A DNA stretch of 64,000 bases from CAYWNA01 sp964459305 (GCA_964459305.1 CAYWNA010000016.1:1-64000), one strand, 5' to 3'. Shown: positions 53,040-63,007, counted from the first letter of the stretch. Notes: generated by a model not told the origin, from the sequence alone. Numbers and translations are program-made.

Positions 53040-54992
53040 TTGTCTTCAACAGACATCGAACACGTACGAACGGCATGCAGCCGTAACTGTGCCGACGCGT
53101 GTGGGATCATTGCCGCCGTCGAGAATGGCCGCGCGGTGCGTCTGGTGGGCGATCCGGAGCATCCGGTTACACGGGGCTTCCTTTGCCACCGCACGAGCCG
53201 GTTCCTCGAACGCCAATACGATCCGGAGCGTCTCACGTCGCCGCTGGTTCGCCGCGACTCCGGTTTTGAGCCAATTTCTTGGGACGCGGCGATGGGCTTG
53301 ATCGCCGATAAGATGCTGCAAATCAAGCGGGAATCTGGCGGTGCGGCGATCCTGCATTATCGCTGCGGTGGGTCGCTGGGAATGATGAAGCACGTGACCG
53401 ACTATTTCTTCGAGAAGTTCGGCCCGGTGACGATCAAGTCGGGCGATATCTGTTGCGGTGCCGGCGATGCGGCTCAGATGGCGGACTTCGGCGACGAGGA
53501 CAGTAACGACCTGTTCGACATGCTGAACAGCAAAACGATTGTTGTTTGGGGCAAAAACCCGTATGTCAGCCAGGTTCACCTGCTGCCGGTTCTGAAAGAA
53601 GCGAAACGCAACGGCGCCCGGCTGGTCCTGATCGATCCGGTCTACCAACGCACTGCCGGGTTGTGCGATCTGTATCTTCAGCCTCGGCCAGGCGGTGATA
53701 TCGCATTGGCGTTGGCCGTCGCCCGGGTGTTCTTCGAACGCGGGTTTCACGACCCATCTGCGGCCTCGTACTGCGATCATTTCGACGAGTTCCGCCCGTT
53801 GGCGTTTTCGCGTTCGTTGGCCGAATGGGCCGGCATCGCTGACGTCCGAGTCGACGAGATCGAACTATTGGCCGAAGCGTATGCTGATCGCCCGTCTGCG
53901 ATGCTGGTCGGATGGGGCATGCAACGCCGAGCGAAAGGCAGTGCCACGATTCGCGCGATCGACGCTCTGGGAGCCATATCGGGCAACGTGGGCGTGTCCG
54001 GCGGCGGTGTGTCGTTCTATTTCAAACGACGCGGCGCATTTGATTTCTCGTTCGCTGATGGCGAGCAGGCGGTGCCGCGAACGATTCCCGAACCGCTGCT
54101 CGGGCAGGGCATTCTCGAAGCGTCGGATCCGCCGATCCGTTTGGTTTGGGTCACGGCGGCGAACCCCGTGGCAATGCTGCCCGAATCGCGCACCGTCGAA
54201 CATGCCCTCAAATCGCGTGAATTCACGGTGGTGGTCGATTCGTTCCTTACCGATACGGCCCGCTGCGCTCATGTCGTGCTGCCCACGACCACGATGCTGG
54301 AAGAAGATGATCTACTGGGCGCCTACGGGCATCATTGGCTGGCCGAAGTTCGTCCCGTGGTCTCGCCGCCGGCCGAGGTGAAATCCGACTACGAGATCAC
54401 TCAGAAACTGGCGCGGCGAGTCGGGCTGGGCGACGAGTTTTCCGCCAACGTCGAGAAGTGGAAGGAACGGCTGCTGAGTAACGTATCCGATAAGGGTGCT
54501 TCGCTCGACGCGTTGCGTCACCGGGCGGTCCGCAATCCGCTTGCCAAGCATGTCATGTTCGAAGACCGCAGATTCCCCACGAAAACCGGGCGAGTCAATC
54601 TAATCCAACAAGTCGACCCCGATCCTCCCCAAATGCCGTCGGATCGACCGCTGCTTCTAATGGCCTTGTCAACCGAAAAGGCTCTCGGTTCCCAGTGGGT
54701 TGGAGGCGGGCCGGACGGTCCGGTGACGGCGACCGTCCATCCCGATTCCGCGCCGGGATTTCGCGACGGCGATTTGGCCCGGGCGCAATCGGAGATTGGT
54801 GAGCTAACAGTACGGCTCCGATTTGATTCCCGCCAACGTCGCGACGTGCTTCTGATGCCCAAGGGCGGCCATCTCCGCGATGGCCGTTGCGTCAACGCCC
54901 TCATCCCCGCCCGACAAACCGACGCTGGCAGCGGCGCGGTGTACTATGACACGGCGGTTCGGATTCTGCCTGCCGAGACAGAAACTTCGTGA
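53040..54992 (+). CDS. Molybdopterin (bis-MGD) oxidoreductase
   Basis: A 650-aa DMSO-reductase-family enzyme. The N-terminal 4Fe-4S site is C13-x3-C17-x3-C21-x27-C49. A SGDICCGAGDAA segment near residue 140 carries the likely Mo-ligand region (Cys). Further marks are VVWGKNPYVSQVHL, VLIDPVYQRTAGLCDLYL, NPVAMLPES and a C-terminal MGD-binding domain. TTG 53040 is the start, with GGGAG 7 bases upstream. There is no TAT signal, so it is cytoplasmic. No partner subunit or maturation gene is adjacent; substrate is unknown. Confidence 0.9.
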   Translation: MSSTDIEHVRTACSRNCADACGIIAAVENGRAVRLVGDPEHPVTRGFLCHRTSRFLERQYDPERLTSPLVRRDSGFEPISWDAAMGLIADKMLQIKRESGGAAILHYRCGGSLGMMKHVTDYFFEKFGPVTIKSGDICCGAGDAAQMADFGDEDSNDLFDMLNSKTIVVWGKNPYVSQVHLLPVLKEAKRNGARLVLIDPVYQRTAGLCDLYLQPRPGGDIALALAVARVFFERGFHDPSAASYCDHFDEFRPLAFSRSLAEWAGIADVRVDEIELLAEAYADRPSAMLVGWGMQRRAKGSATIRAIDALGAISGNVGVSGGGVSFYFKRRGAFDFSFADGEQAVPRTIPEPLLGQGILEASDPPIRLVWVTAANPVAMLPESRTVEHALKSREFTVVVDSFLTDTARCAHVVLPTTTMLEEDDLLGAYGHHWLAEVRPVVSPPAEVKSDYEITQKLARRVGLGDEFSANVEKWKERLLSNVSDKGASLDALRHRAVRNPLAKHVMFEDRRFPTKTGRVNLIQQVDPDPPQMPSDRPLLLMALSTEKALGSQWVGGGPDGPVTATVHPDSAPGFRDGDLARAQSEIGELTVRLRFDSRQRRDVLLMPKGGHLRDGRCVNALIPARQTDAGSGAVYYDTAVRILPAETETS

Positions 54993-55017
54993 GTCGGACT
55001 CATGGGCCGCGCAAAGC

Positions 55018-55919
55018 TCAGCCGGAGTCCCCCGCGGAGGCATGAACGTCGGCCGGGACAGCCCAGTGGCCATCGCGATACTTGCGGCGAAGCAGGCGAT
55101 TGGCTTCCTCGTCGTCGGGGATCTGTTCTGTTATTGGATCGAACCGAACAGCGCGGCCAATCCGAGACACGATATTGCCGAGGTGGCACAATGAGGACGA
55201 GAGATGGCCGATTTCGATGCCTGCGTTGGGCTTCCGCCCTCGGTCTTTGATGGCATCGAGGAAAGTCGCCATTCGGCCGGACCGACCCAGAGATCGTAGT
55301 CGAGGTGGTCGGGTGGATCCGAAGGCTTCTGATGTCCGATATTCGCCCGCTTTTGGCTGTTCACGTGTTTGGCAATTGGCACTTCGCCGATCACCCCGTC
55401 GCGAATCATCTGAACGGCCTTCTGCCGATGCGGGTCCGAACGACTTTGGGTGCCGTGCTGCATCACCATGTTCTTCTCGCGCGCCGCCTCGACCATCAGC
55501 CGTCCTTCGCGCACATTGTGTGAACACGGCTTCTCCACGTACACATGTTTTCCGGCATTGCAGGCCAGAATCGCCGCAGGCGCGTGCCAGTGGTCGCAAC
55601 TGGCGATCGCCACGGCATCGACCGAACGGTCGTCGAGAATACGCCGCATGTCGGTGACTGCGTGTTCGGCATGGGTCGCCGCTTTGGCTCGCTCGGCGCG
55701 ATTTCGATCGGGATCGCACACATAAGCAACCGTTGCGTCCTCCTGCGAGTCGAAAATCCGCCCTAACTTCGTGCCGCGACCGCCACAGCCGATCACGCCA
55801 ACAACGATGCGGCCGCCCGCGCCGGAAGCCGTGGTTGCCGCGCTGGGAAGCCACGCGGATGCGCCAGCGAAGGCAACGCTGGCCCGCTTCATGAACCTTC
55901 TGCGATTGGGCTTCGCCAT
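55018..55919 (-). pseudogene. Gfo/Idh/MocA oxidoreductase, internally deleted and frameshifted
   Basis: The start is a TAT signal (NRRRFMKRASVAFAGASAWL) followed by the NAD domain (VGVIGCGGRGTKLGRIF, VYVEKPCSHNV). At DYDLWVGPAEW (about 55285) the frame breaks. The C-terminal part continues in another frame as MATFLDAIKDRGRKPNAG, GHLSSSLCHLGNIVSRIGR and DDEEANRLLRRKYR. In intact planctomycete relatives about 120-150 residues lie between these points. So an internal deletion of roughly 400 bp joined the halves out of frame. The enzyme is not expected to work. Confidence 0.85.
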
Positions 55920-55941
55920 GACTGTGCCTCCGCAACTTATC

Positions 55942-56014
55942 TCGTTTAACCCCAAGCCCAACGGGCTGGGCGTGTCCCCCAACGCGCGGGCCGTTGGAGG
56001 CTGCTGTTAAACGA
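55942..56014. repeat. TCGTTTAAC/GTTAAACGA-bounded palindromic repeat
   Basis: Starts TCGTTTAAC and ends GTTAAACGA, with an inner inverted repeat (CCCAACGGGC ... GGCCGTTGG). The same boundaries occur at 44371-44595, and the left one at 30384. Confidence 0.75.
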
Positions 56015-56075
56015 CGATCGTCTTTTCGTATTGTCTGACTCAGTGAGACGCCGAGAACGGTCGATTCTATTCCGC

Positions 56076-57158
56076 CTACTGCATGCGCGCCAGATCGGCG
56101 ACCACTTTTTCCAGTCCCCGGACGACGCGGGCCATCCGGTCGAAGTTGACTTTGTCGATGGTGTCTTGCGGGTGGTGATAGTAGGGATACCGGAACATGG
56201 CCGTGTCGGTGACCATCGCTGCTGGATAACCTTCCTGCCAAAACGACCAGTGGTCCGAAAACCCGACGCCCGGCACACCTGCCGGCAGAGCCCCACCTTC
56301 ACAGGGAAACTGCTCATGCTCGCGAAAGGTGCCAACGACGCGCCGGACCAGATCTCGCGAACTCACGCTGCCGACGATGCCGATAAAGTTGCCCTCCGAC
56401 GGATAGAACAACCCGAACGGCTGCGGGTATTTCTGGGAGCGTGCGGCATCGTCGAAATATCCGATGGTTTCCAGGCTGAGCATGGCCACGACGTTGTCGC
56501 CTTGCTGCCGGCACGAACGCGCGTAGACCCACGATCCCATTTGGTCGGTCTGGAAGTAGGGCGGTTCCTCGTTGACGAACGCCACGAAGCGAAGCGTGCG
56601 ATCGAGCGTCCGCCCCGAAAACCGCCGGGCCAGAGCCAGCGTGGCCGCCACGCCGCTGGTGTTGTCGTTCGCGCCGCCTGTTCCGTACACCGTGTCATAA
56701 TGGGCGCCGATAACGACGATTTCCTCCGGCCGAGTCGCTCCCGGAATTTCGACGTCCAAGTTCAAGCAAGCAACGCCCGATACATCGTATTCTTGCCCTG
56801 ACACGTCATATCCCGCCACAGCCAACTCATCCGCGATGTACTCCGCCGCCTGTGCCAACTCCTGCGGACGGTTCAGCACGTTCCGCTCGCCGATTTCCTC
56901 GGCAAGTTGCGAAACGTCTCGGCGCAACTCATCCGCCAATGCCGTCAATTGTTCATCTGCCGGCGGCAGTACACCGCGAAAACTCTTCCCCGGCATTCGC
57001 ACCATTGTCCACCAGTTCATGACGATCACCAACACGATCAGACCGAGCACCGTGCATAGGCCCCGGCGGAACCAACGCCGTCCGTGCTTCCGTTTTGGAG
57101 GTTCGCTGTCGGAAATTGCCTCATCCTCCGCTATGACGGCCCCGGCCAGGATTGACAC
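56076..57158 (-). CDS. M28 family zinc peptidase, membrane-anchored
   Basis: A 360-aa aminopeptidase-type metallopeptidase. One N-terminal membrane helix (about residues 33-52) anchors it outside the cytoplasm. Two-zinc ligands are visible as His153 (GAHYDT), Asp165 (GGANDNTSG), Glu197/198 (VNEEPP) and a late His in YYHHPQDTID. The start is GTG 57156-57158 with GGAAAA close upstream; no ATG is available before the membrane helix ends. A palindromic repeat lies only 11 bases upstream of the start, so it sits in the promoter or leader. Confidence 0.88.
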   Translation of the reverse strand: MSILAGAVIAEDEAISDSEPPKRKHGRRWFRRGLCTVLGLIVLVIVMNWWTMVRMPGKSFRGVLPPADEQLTALADELRRDVSQLAEEIGERNVLNRPQELAQAAEYIADELAVAGYDVSGQEYDVSGVACLNLDVEIPGATRPEEIVVIGAHYDTVYGTGGANDNTSGVAATLALARRFSGRTLDRTLRFVAFVNEEPPYFQTDQMGSWVYARSCRQQGDNVVAMLSLETIGYFDDAARSQKYPQPFGLFYPSEGNFIGIVGSVSSRDLVRRVVGTFREHEQFPCEGGALPAGVPGVGFSDHWSFWQEGYPAAMVTDTAMFRYPYYHHPQDTIDKVNFDRMARVVRGLEKVVADLARMQ

Positions 57159-57477
57159 TTTTCCGCATGTAGCCGAAGTCGCCAGACTTTGGACTGTGTT
57201 GGGAAAACCAAACTCTGGCGAGTTCGGCTACGGGTCAGACCTGTCCGCGGGTGGTATAGAAACATGTGGCAGCATCTCTGTCACCGTCTGAATGTAGACT
57301 CTCTCCGCTTCCAAAGCAACCAAATCGCGGCGAGTAAGGTCGATGCATTGAGTCTGGTGATCTGGCCACCGACTACGATTGACGTTGCTCGACAGAGCGA
57401 GATACTAGGGGCCTATCGGTTGTGTCAGTCTTGAGAATAACGGTCACTGTTCCGTCAAGCAAACCAAGGAGCGCGGC
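57159..57477. other. Divergent intergenic region (M28 peptidase / beta-helix protein)
   Basis: Contains the palindrome 57169-57231 and the Shine-Dalgarno AAGGAG of the beta-helix gene. No other feature seen. Confidence 0.55.
57169..57231. repeat. 24-bp-arm palindromic repeat
   Basis: Arms 57169-57192 (GTAGCCGAAGTCGCCAGACT and four more bases) and 57208-57231 are complementary at 22 of 24 positions, with a 15-base loop. It probably folds as a strong hairpin near the start of the M28 gene. Confidence 0.8.
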
Positions 57478-59559
57478 ATGTTTCAACGAAATCTACTCTC
57501 GCCAGGGCTCTGCACGATCGCACTCCTATCTGCGACCACCTTGTGTTTCGGCCAAACGATAACATTTCATGTGTCCCCAAACGGTAGCGATGCTTGGTCC
57601 GGCAGACTCGCCGACCCCAAAGCCGACAAGACGGACGGTCCCTTTGCCACGCTGGAGCGAGCCCGGGATGAAATCCGGAAAACCAAAACGACGGGAGGGC
57701 TCCCCGTGGGTGGCGCGCGAGTGCTTGTACGCGGCGGTGCCTACGAACGCATGCAGTCGTTCGACCTCGCGAGAGAAGACTCCGGCACCGCGGAATCGCC
57801 CATCGTTTATCAAGCCTATCCGTCCGAGAAGGTGTGGTTGACCGGAGGCAAGCGGATCGAAAACTTCAACCTCGTGACCGATTCCGCGGTGCTCGCTCGC
57901 TTGCCGGAAGAAGCGCGGGGTAAAGTGGTGTGGACGAATCTGAAGACGCAAGGCATTTCCGACCTCGGCGGTGTGGTCGCAGACAGGCTGGATCTGGTCT
58001 TCGATGAGGAACCAATGACATTGGCGCGATATCCGAACGACGGGTTCCTGAAGATCGTCGACCTACTCGGCGGCAAGCCGCGTGTGGTACGAAGCACCCA
58101 AGGCGACGATATCGGCAAGTTCACCTGCGACAGCGATCGACTCAAACGATGGCCCGGGGAGAAGGACGTCTGGGTCCACGGGTACTGGTATTGGGACTGG
58201 GCCGACGAACGGCACCAGGTCAAGGCCATCGACGCGGAAAGACGCGTCATCGAGGTCGTGCCGCCGTATCACCGTTACGGCTACCGAAAAGGCCAATGGT
58301 TCTACGCGCTCAACTTGCTGTCCGAAATCGACCAGCCGGGCGAGTGGTACCTGGATCGGGAAACCGGCGATTTGTTCTTCTATCCGCCTTCGCCCACCGA
58401 CACCGGCGCCGCCGTTGTCTCCGTCGCCAAGGGAATGGTCGAGATGGATGGCGTGTCGCACGTGACATTCGAGCGGATCGGCTTCCAGGCTGCCCGCGGT
58501 ACAGCCATCACGATGCAGAATTGCTCGCATTGCCGGATTGTGGGCTGCACCATCCGGAACATGGGCGGCAGCGGAGTGGCGGTCAGCGGTGGTGAGGCGA
58601 ACAGCGTGTACGGTTGTGACATCTACAAGCTGGGCAACAGCGGCATCAGCCTCCGCGGCGGCAACCGTACGACACTCACACCGGCGAATCACGTGGCCGA
58701 GAACAATCATATTCACCACTACGGCCTCTGGAACCGGATGTATCAGCGAGGTATTGGGCTGTGGGGCGTCGGCCTGCGGGCCGCACACAACTTGATCCAT
58801 CACGCGCCCCATCAGGCCATTGGGTTTTCCGGAAACGACAACGTGATGGAGTTCAACGAAATTCACAGCGTATGTCTTGAGTCCAACGACGCGGGCGCAA
58901 TCTATGCCGGTCGCGATTGGACCCAGCGTGGAACGATCATCCGCCACAATTACATGCACCACATCTCCGGCTTCAGAGACCGTGGCTGCGTGGGCGTGTA
59001 TCTGGACGACATGTACTGTGGCACGGAGATATCGGGCAACGTCTTCCACAAGGCGACACGCGCGGCCTTCATTGGCGGAGGCCGGGACAACGTAGTCGAG
59101 AATAACATCTTCGTGGACTGTCCACGAGCATTGCACATCGACGCACGAGCGTTGGGTTGGGCACATGCCTGCGCCGACCGCTGGATCGAGGAAGCTGGCA
59201 AGAAAGGCACGCTGTCTGGAATTCGCTACAAAGAGCCGCCATACAGCGTGCGTTGGCCGCAACTGGTCAACATTCTCGCGCACGAGCCCAAAGCACCGGA
59301 GGGCAATATGATTCGTCGCAACATTTTCTTCGGCGGAACGTGGAACGACATCAACAGTCAGGCCAAGCCCTATGTCACGCTCGAAGATAATTTCGTCGAC
59401 GAGGACCCACATTTCGTTGACTACGAGACAGGAAACTTTCAATTGCGCGACGATTCGCCCGCCTATCGCATCGGCTTCCAGCGCATTCCCATCGACAGAA
59501 TCGGGCTCTACAATGACCCACGCCGAGCGTCCTGGCCTGTAACGCATGCCGTACCGTAG
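57478..59559 (+). CDS. Secreted right-handed parallel beta-helix protein
   Basis: A 693-aa exoprotein with a signal peptide ending near CFGQT. A short N-terminal domain (FHVSPNGSDAWSGRLADPKA, then GPFATLERARDEIR) is the usual lead to pectate-lyase-like beta-helices. Rungs with N-rich turns follow from about residue 320 (HVTFERIGFQAARG, CRIVGCTIRNMGGSGVAVSG, NSVYGCDIYKLGNSGISLRG, NVVENNIFVDCPRALHID). Likely a polysaccharide lyase or glycosidase-like protein; catalytic residues are not identified. The ATG has AAGGAG upstream. Confidence 0.85.
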   Translation: MFQRNLLSPGLCTIALLSATTLCFGQTITFHVSPNGSDAWSGRLADPKADKTDGPFATLERARDEIRKTKTTGGLPVGGARVLVRGGAYERMQSFDLAREDSGTAESPIVYQAYPSEKVWLTGGKRIENFNLVTDSAVLARLPEEARGKVVWTNLKTQGISDLGGVVADRLDLVFDEEPMTLARYPNDGFLKIVDLLGGKPRVVRSTQGDDIGKFTCDSDRLKRWPGEKDVWVHGYWYWDWADERHQVKAIDAERRVIEVVPPYHRYGYRKGQWFYALNLLSEIDQPGEWYLDRETGDLFFYPPSPTDTGAAVVSVAKGMVEMDGVSHVTFERIGFQAARGTAITMQNCSHCRIVGCTIRNMGGSGVAVSGGEANSVYGCDIYKLGNSGISLRGGNRTTLTPANHVAENNHIHHYGLWNRMYQRGIGLWGVGLRAAHNLIHHAPHQAIGFSGNDNVMEFNEIHSVCLESNDAGAIYAGRDWTQRGTIIRHNYMHHISGFRDRGCVGVYLDDMYCGTEISGNVFHKATRAAFIGGGRDNVVENNIFVDCPRALHIDARALGWAHACADRWIEEAGKKGTLSGIRYKEPPYSVRWPQLVNILAHEPKAPEGNMIRRNIFFGGTWNDINSQAKPYVTLEDNFVDEDPHFVDYETGNFQLRDDSPAYRIGFQRIPIDRIGLYNDPRRASWPVTHAVP

Positions 59560-59581
59560 TTGCACTTCGGCTTAGTCGTTT

Positions 59582-62500
59582 CTATCGATCAGTACTCTGC
59601 CCGGCGCCGATTGCATGGCGGTTGCGGGTTTCGATGTCTTGGCGAAGGGCGTGGTAGTCGAGGCGTTCTTGGTCTGCCTGGCACGCCCGGAAACCGGGCA
59701 TATCGAGCCGCGGGTGTTTGTCGAGCATTTCCTTGCCGGATCGAATGATCGCCAAGGCGTCCGCATAGCCTGGATCACCCTTATCGTCAAACGCCTTCAG
59801 GCACAGGCTGTGCTCCGGCCGAGTGAAGTTGATCGGCGAACCACAAGTCATCACCAAGTGGGTCAACTCGCGAGGGTTGTAGCTATCGACGCTCGTCCAA
59901 TGGTACTTGGAACCGCGGGGTCCGGTGGGTATCAGTTGTCCTAGCCGGGTCAATTGTCCGTGGTCCAAGGGGCAGCGACCGAACGTGTGTGTACGGTAAT
60001 ACGTTGCATGCGAAGGATAATAGGGCGTGTTCAAGTCGATCCAAGTGACGATTCGATCGAAGTCCTGTTTTTCCAGCTTCACGTCGTAGTGTCCCTGGCG
60101 GAGAATTTCGACCAGGCGGCTGCGGTGCGAACCCCAGGAATATGGTGGGATTTCCTGAATCGGTCCGGCACCGACGGCGCTGATCAGCGGTTTCTGCTCG
60201 CCCGGCCTCGGCGAAAACCATACCGAAGGCGAGCGGCTTCGCAACATCGTATAGGAGACGTTAAACGCCGGACCACGATCGCCGGAGAGGTTCAACTCGG
60301 CGGCTTCTTTGCCGTAGTCGTGGCATGATACGCAATGCTTATCCCACACCGGTTGAACCTCGACGGTGTAGCTAAAATTGCGCGGCGCACCGTACCATGG
60401 TTCGAGTCGGCTAGGAGGTCGTCGCAGGGCCAGAGGCCCCCGTTCCTCTTGTTCCTGCTCCGGCACCGCGGACAATCGCGACTCGTGGCAGCCGATGCAG
60501 CCGACCCTTTCGCCCGGTTGAACCGCCGTGCCGCTGCGCATGCTGTGGATCATCATGCCGTTTTCGTCCAGAAGCTGGAAATAGACGAACCGGCCGGCAG
60601 GGACGTTGAAATGGGCCGAACCATCCCGTTCGACGGGCACTGTGCCGAGAATCCGCTTGTTGTTGTAGTGGTCCCAGTTGACGGCCACCGGATGATGACT
60701 GTCGACGCTCAGCGAAGGCGTCCAGTCGCCGATGCCCCGCGGTGGAAACGTCTTCTTGGGCGGCGCCTCGACGATCCGGAGATACTTGGCCGATCCCCGC
60801 GGCGCCCGATCCATCCATTGGCCGGCGTATACATCCTGAATGTAGAACGTGCCTTCAGGTGCCATCATGTCAATTCGGGCCGGAATCGCCGGCGGGCGAG
60901 CGCGTGGGGCAATCGGCATCGGATCGAAACAGCCAGGGGCTTCCACGTGCAGAAGCAGTTCATTGCCAAACACGTCGACCAGGAACAGTCCCATGGTGTG
61001 CGGATCAAGATTGCCTTGCATGGGGCCCACCGCGCGTGAACAGAGGAAATACTTCTCCGACAGCGGATAAGGATCTTCGTATCTGACGGGCAGTCGCTTG
61101 AAGCTATCGATTTCACCGCCGATTCGATCGACCTTGTCCCAATGAGCCATATAACGGCTGATGTCGGCCGGCCAGGATCTCAGGATCGGCTCCATACCGT
61201 CCAGACCGCGTTTCCGGTCGGCGACAACCATGGCTCCGAACGGCAAGTTGTGGACCGAGGTGTAGATACAGACGAACTGGTCCGTGCCCGGTATGATTCG
61301 CGCGTCGATCACGGCACTGGGCTGCCATGCATAACCGCCATAGTAGAGACACGGATCGGTCCCGTCGGGGTTTTTCGTCCATAGGCCGTAAGCCGAGGCG
61401 AAGTGTTTGTCGACATATTCCCAGCGCGTGTACAGGATCCGGCCGTCGGGCGTCAGGCTGCTGTGGCCTTCGAACTGTGTGTTGTGACCGATCTGACGAA
61501 TATTCGATCCATCGGCGTTCATCGTGAACAGATTGGCCATCAGGTGCCGCTGGCACGGAATGTACTTCGGCTCGCGTGTGGAACTGAAAATGACCTTGCC
61601 GTCGGGCATGTAGACCGGCTGGATATCCGATAGCCGCGAGCCAGAAGTCAATTGAGTCAACGCCGTGCCATCGGTGTTGATTTCATAGAGATGATAATCA
61701 TCCTCGATGTTCCGCCGCATGGAAAACAAGATCTTCTCGCCATCGAAGTGGACTTCCGAATCTCGACCGACGCCGTCTGGCAATTCGAGGATCGTGGTCA
61801 CTGTGCCATCGGTCACGTCGAGCGTTTTCATGGCTCCGCCGCCACGGAAGCAGTCGGTGTTGATCTCGCCCGTCTGGCACATAGTGGCTTCGGTGCCGTG
61901 GTTGTTCACGTACTGCCGCCGAGCGACAAACAGGATCGGCTGCTCGCGGATCAGCGGATTGGCTGTCAGCGCTTCTCGCTCCAGTACGACCAAGTCCTTG
62001 GTGTTGCTGCCGTCCTCCAGTCTGGCAAGTCGATCGAGATACTGTTGGCCGTTGGGGTAGCGATCGCCGAACGTCGCAATCAGATCGTCGATTGCTCCTC
62101 GCAACGCGACTACGTCGATCACTCGTGGCTTTGGCGGCGATTCTCCGACCCGCGGACTTGCTAGGAGTGCATCGAGAATCGGCTTGCGTTTCAAGCGGTA
62201 TTCGGCGGTAGCCGACGGGTCGTTCGTTCCTTGCGCCCGGACGTCATCGATCGCCAGATATCCCCATCCGGCCGGATGACCATCCACCACGCGCAGAAAG
62301 ACCTTCTTGCCGACAAGATTGCCGGCGCCCCACTCGACCCGACGGAAGACCTCGGTGTCACGGCCGTGCGCCTTGAATACTTCCTTGCCGTCCAACGTGC
62401 ATAGGGCCACGTACGTGTTGAAATGACTCCCGCCACCGACCATCAGCGAGACCTTCGGCCCGCCGAGCACAAACACCGGCGACTCGACCACGCCGGCCAG

Positions 62501-62818
62501 CTTGGCATTGCCGCGCCCGTTGGGCTGTTCGAGCGTCGTAAGGTAATAGGCGCCTTGCTTGCTGTACGGCAAATTGGGATGGTTGCGGTACATCTTCTTG
62601 TCACAGACGATCAGCGCAAACTCGCCCTCAACCACGCGCCACCCCTGCAAATCGGCCGTCTCGAAATCAAAGACAATCGTCTCAGCCGCGGCTACACGCC
62701 TTGCCGGGGCCAAAAAGATAGACGCGAGCAGGCCGCACGCGAGTAGAGCCCGAACAACAACAAGAAGAACACAAAACCGCACAACAATCCCTTTCTCGAC
62801 GGAAGTCCCAACGCTCAT
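59582..62818 (-). CDS. Large diheme protein, hydrazine synthase alpha-like family
   Basis: A 1078-aa exported protein. After a signal peptide (VRALLACGLLASIFLAPARR) comes a beta-sandwich (about 50-200), then a propeller region (about 300-560; SEVHFDGEKILFSMRR, PVYMPDGKVIFSSTRE, SLTPDGRILYTRWEYV) and a C-terminal cytochrome-like part with two heme c motifs, CIGCH (774-778) and CVSCH (829-833). This order resembles the HZS-alpha-like proteins widespread in planctomycetes, most of which are not anammox enzymes. It is probably periplasmic. Actual hydrazine chemistry is unlikely without the beta-gamma partner, which is absent here. Confidence 0.8.
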   Translation of the reverse strand: MSVGTSVEKGIVVRFCVLLVVVRALLACGLLASIFLAPARRVAAAETIVFDFETADLQGWRVVEGEFALIVCDKKMYRNHPNLPYSKQGAYYLTTLEQPNGRGNAKLAGVVESPVFVLGGPKVSLMVGGGSHFNTYVALCTLDGKEVFKAHGRDTEVFRRVEWGAGNLVGKKVFLRVVDGHPAGWGYLAIDDVRAQGTNDPSATAEYRLKRKPILDALLASPRVGESPPKPRVIDVVALRGAIDDLIATFGDRYPNGQQYLDRLARLEDGSNTKDLVVLEREALTANPLIREQPILFVARRQYVNNHGTEATMCQTGEINTDCFRGGGAMKTLDVTDGTVTTILELPDGVGRDSEVHFDGEKILFSMRRNIEDDYHLYEINTDGTALTQLTSGSRLSDIQPVYMPDGKVIFSSTREPKYIPCQRHLMANLFTMNADGSNIRQIGHNTQFEGHSSLTPDGRILYTRWEYVDKHFASAYGLWTKNPDGTDPCLYYGGYAWQPSAVIDARIIPGTDQFVCIYTSVHNLPFGAMVVADRKRGLDGMEPILRSWPADISRYMAHWDKVDRIGGEIDSFKRLPVRYEDPYPLSEKYFLCSRAVGPMQGNLDPHTMGLFLVDVFGNELLLHVEAPGCFDPMPIAPRARPPAIPARIDMMAPEGTFYIQDVYAGQWMDRAPRGSAKYLRIVEAPPKKTFPPRGIGDWTPSLSVDSHHPVAVNWDHYNNKRILGTVPVERDGSAHFNVPAGRFVYFQLLDENGMMIHSMRSGTAVQPGERVGCIGCHESRLSAVPEQEQEERGPLALRRPPSRLEPWYGAPRNFSYTVEVQPVWDKHCVSCHDYGKEAAELNLSGDRGPAFNVSYTMLRSRSPSVWFSPRPGEQKPLISAVGAGPIQEIPPYSWGSHRSRLVEILRQGHYDVKLEKQDFDRIVTWIDLNTPYYPSHATYYRTHTFGRCPLDHGQLTRLGQLIPTGPRGSKYHWTSVDSYNPRELTHLVMTCGSPINFTRPEHSLCLKAFDDKGDPGYADALAIIRSGKEMLDKHPRLDMPGFRACQADQERLDYHALRQDIETRNRHAIGAGQSTDR

Positions 62819-63007
62819 CTCCCATCATATCAACATCGCCCACGCCCGTGCCAGTCTATGAATTCCCATTAGCGTCCATCAGCGCTGATTAGCGGTTCCC
62901 GACCAACGGCTGGCGGTTGCCCGATGGAGGTTTTCCGGCTATCTTCGTCCTCGGCTGTTGACGCACTGGTGCGCATTTTCTCGCCGAACCTGAGTACGGA
63001 GCCCGGT
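62819..63007. other. Divergent intergenic region (HZS-alpha-like / symporter)
   Basis: Start regions of two divergent genes. Contains a short direct repeat of the type TTAGCGTCCATCAGCGCTGATTAGCGG (written here as TTAGCG and CAGCGCTGAT near 62870-62895). No other feature. Confidence 0.4.

Noticed and set aside
58063..59565. 500-codon open frame antisense to the beta-helix gene
   Set aside because: It is fully inside a well-supported gene with signal peptide and repeat rungs; the antisense frame has no motifs and low-complexity His/Val composition typical of a shadow.
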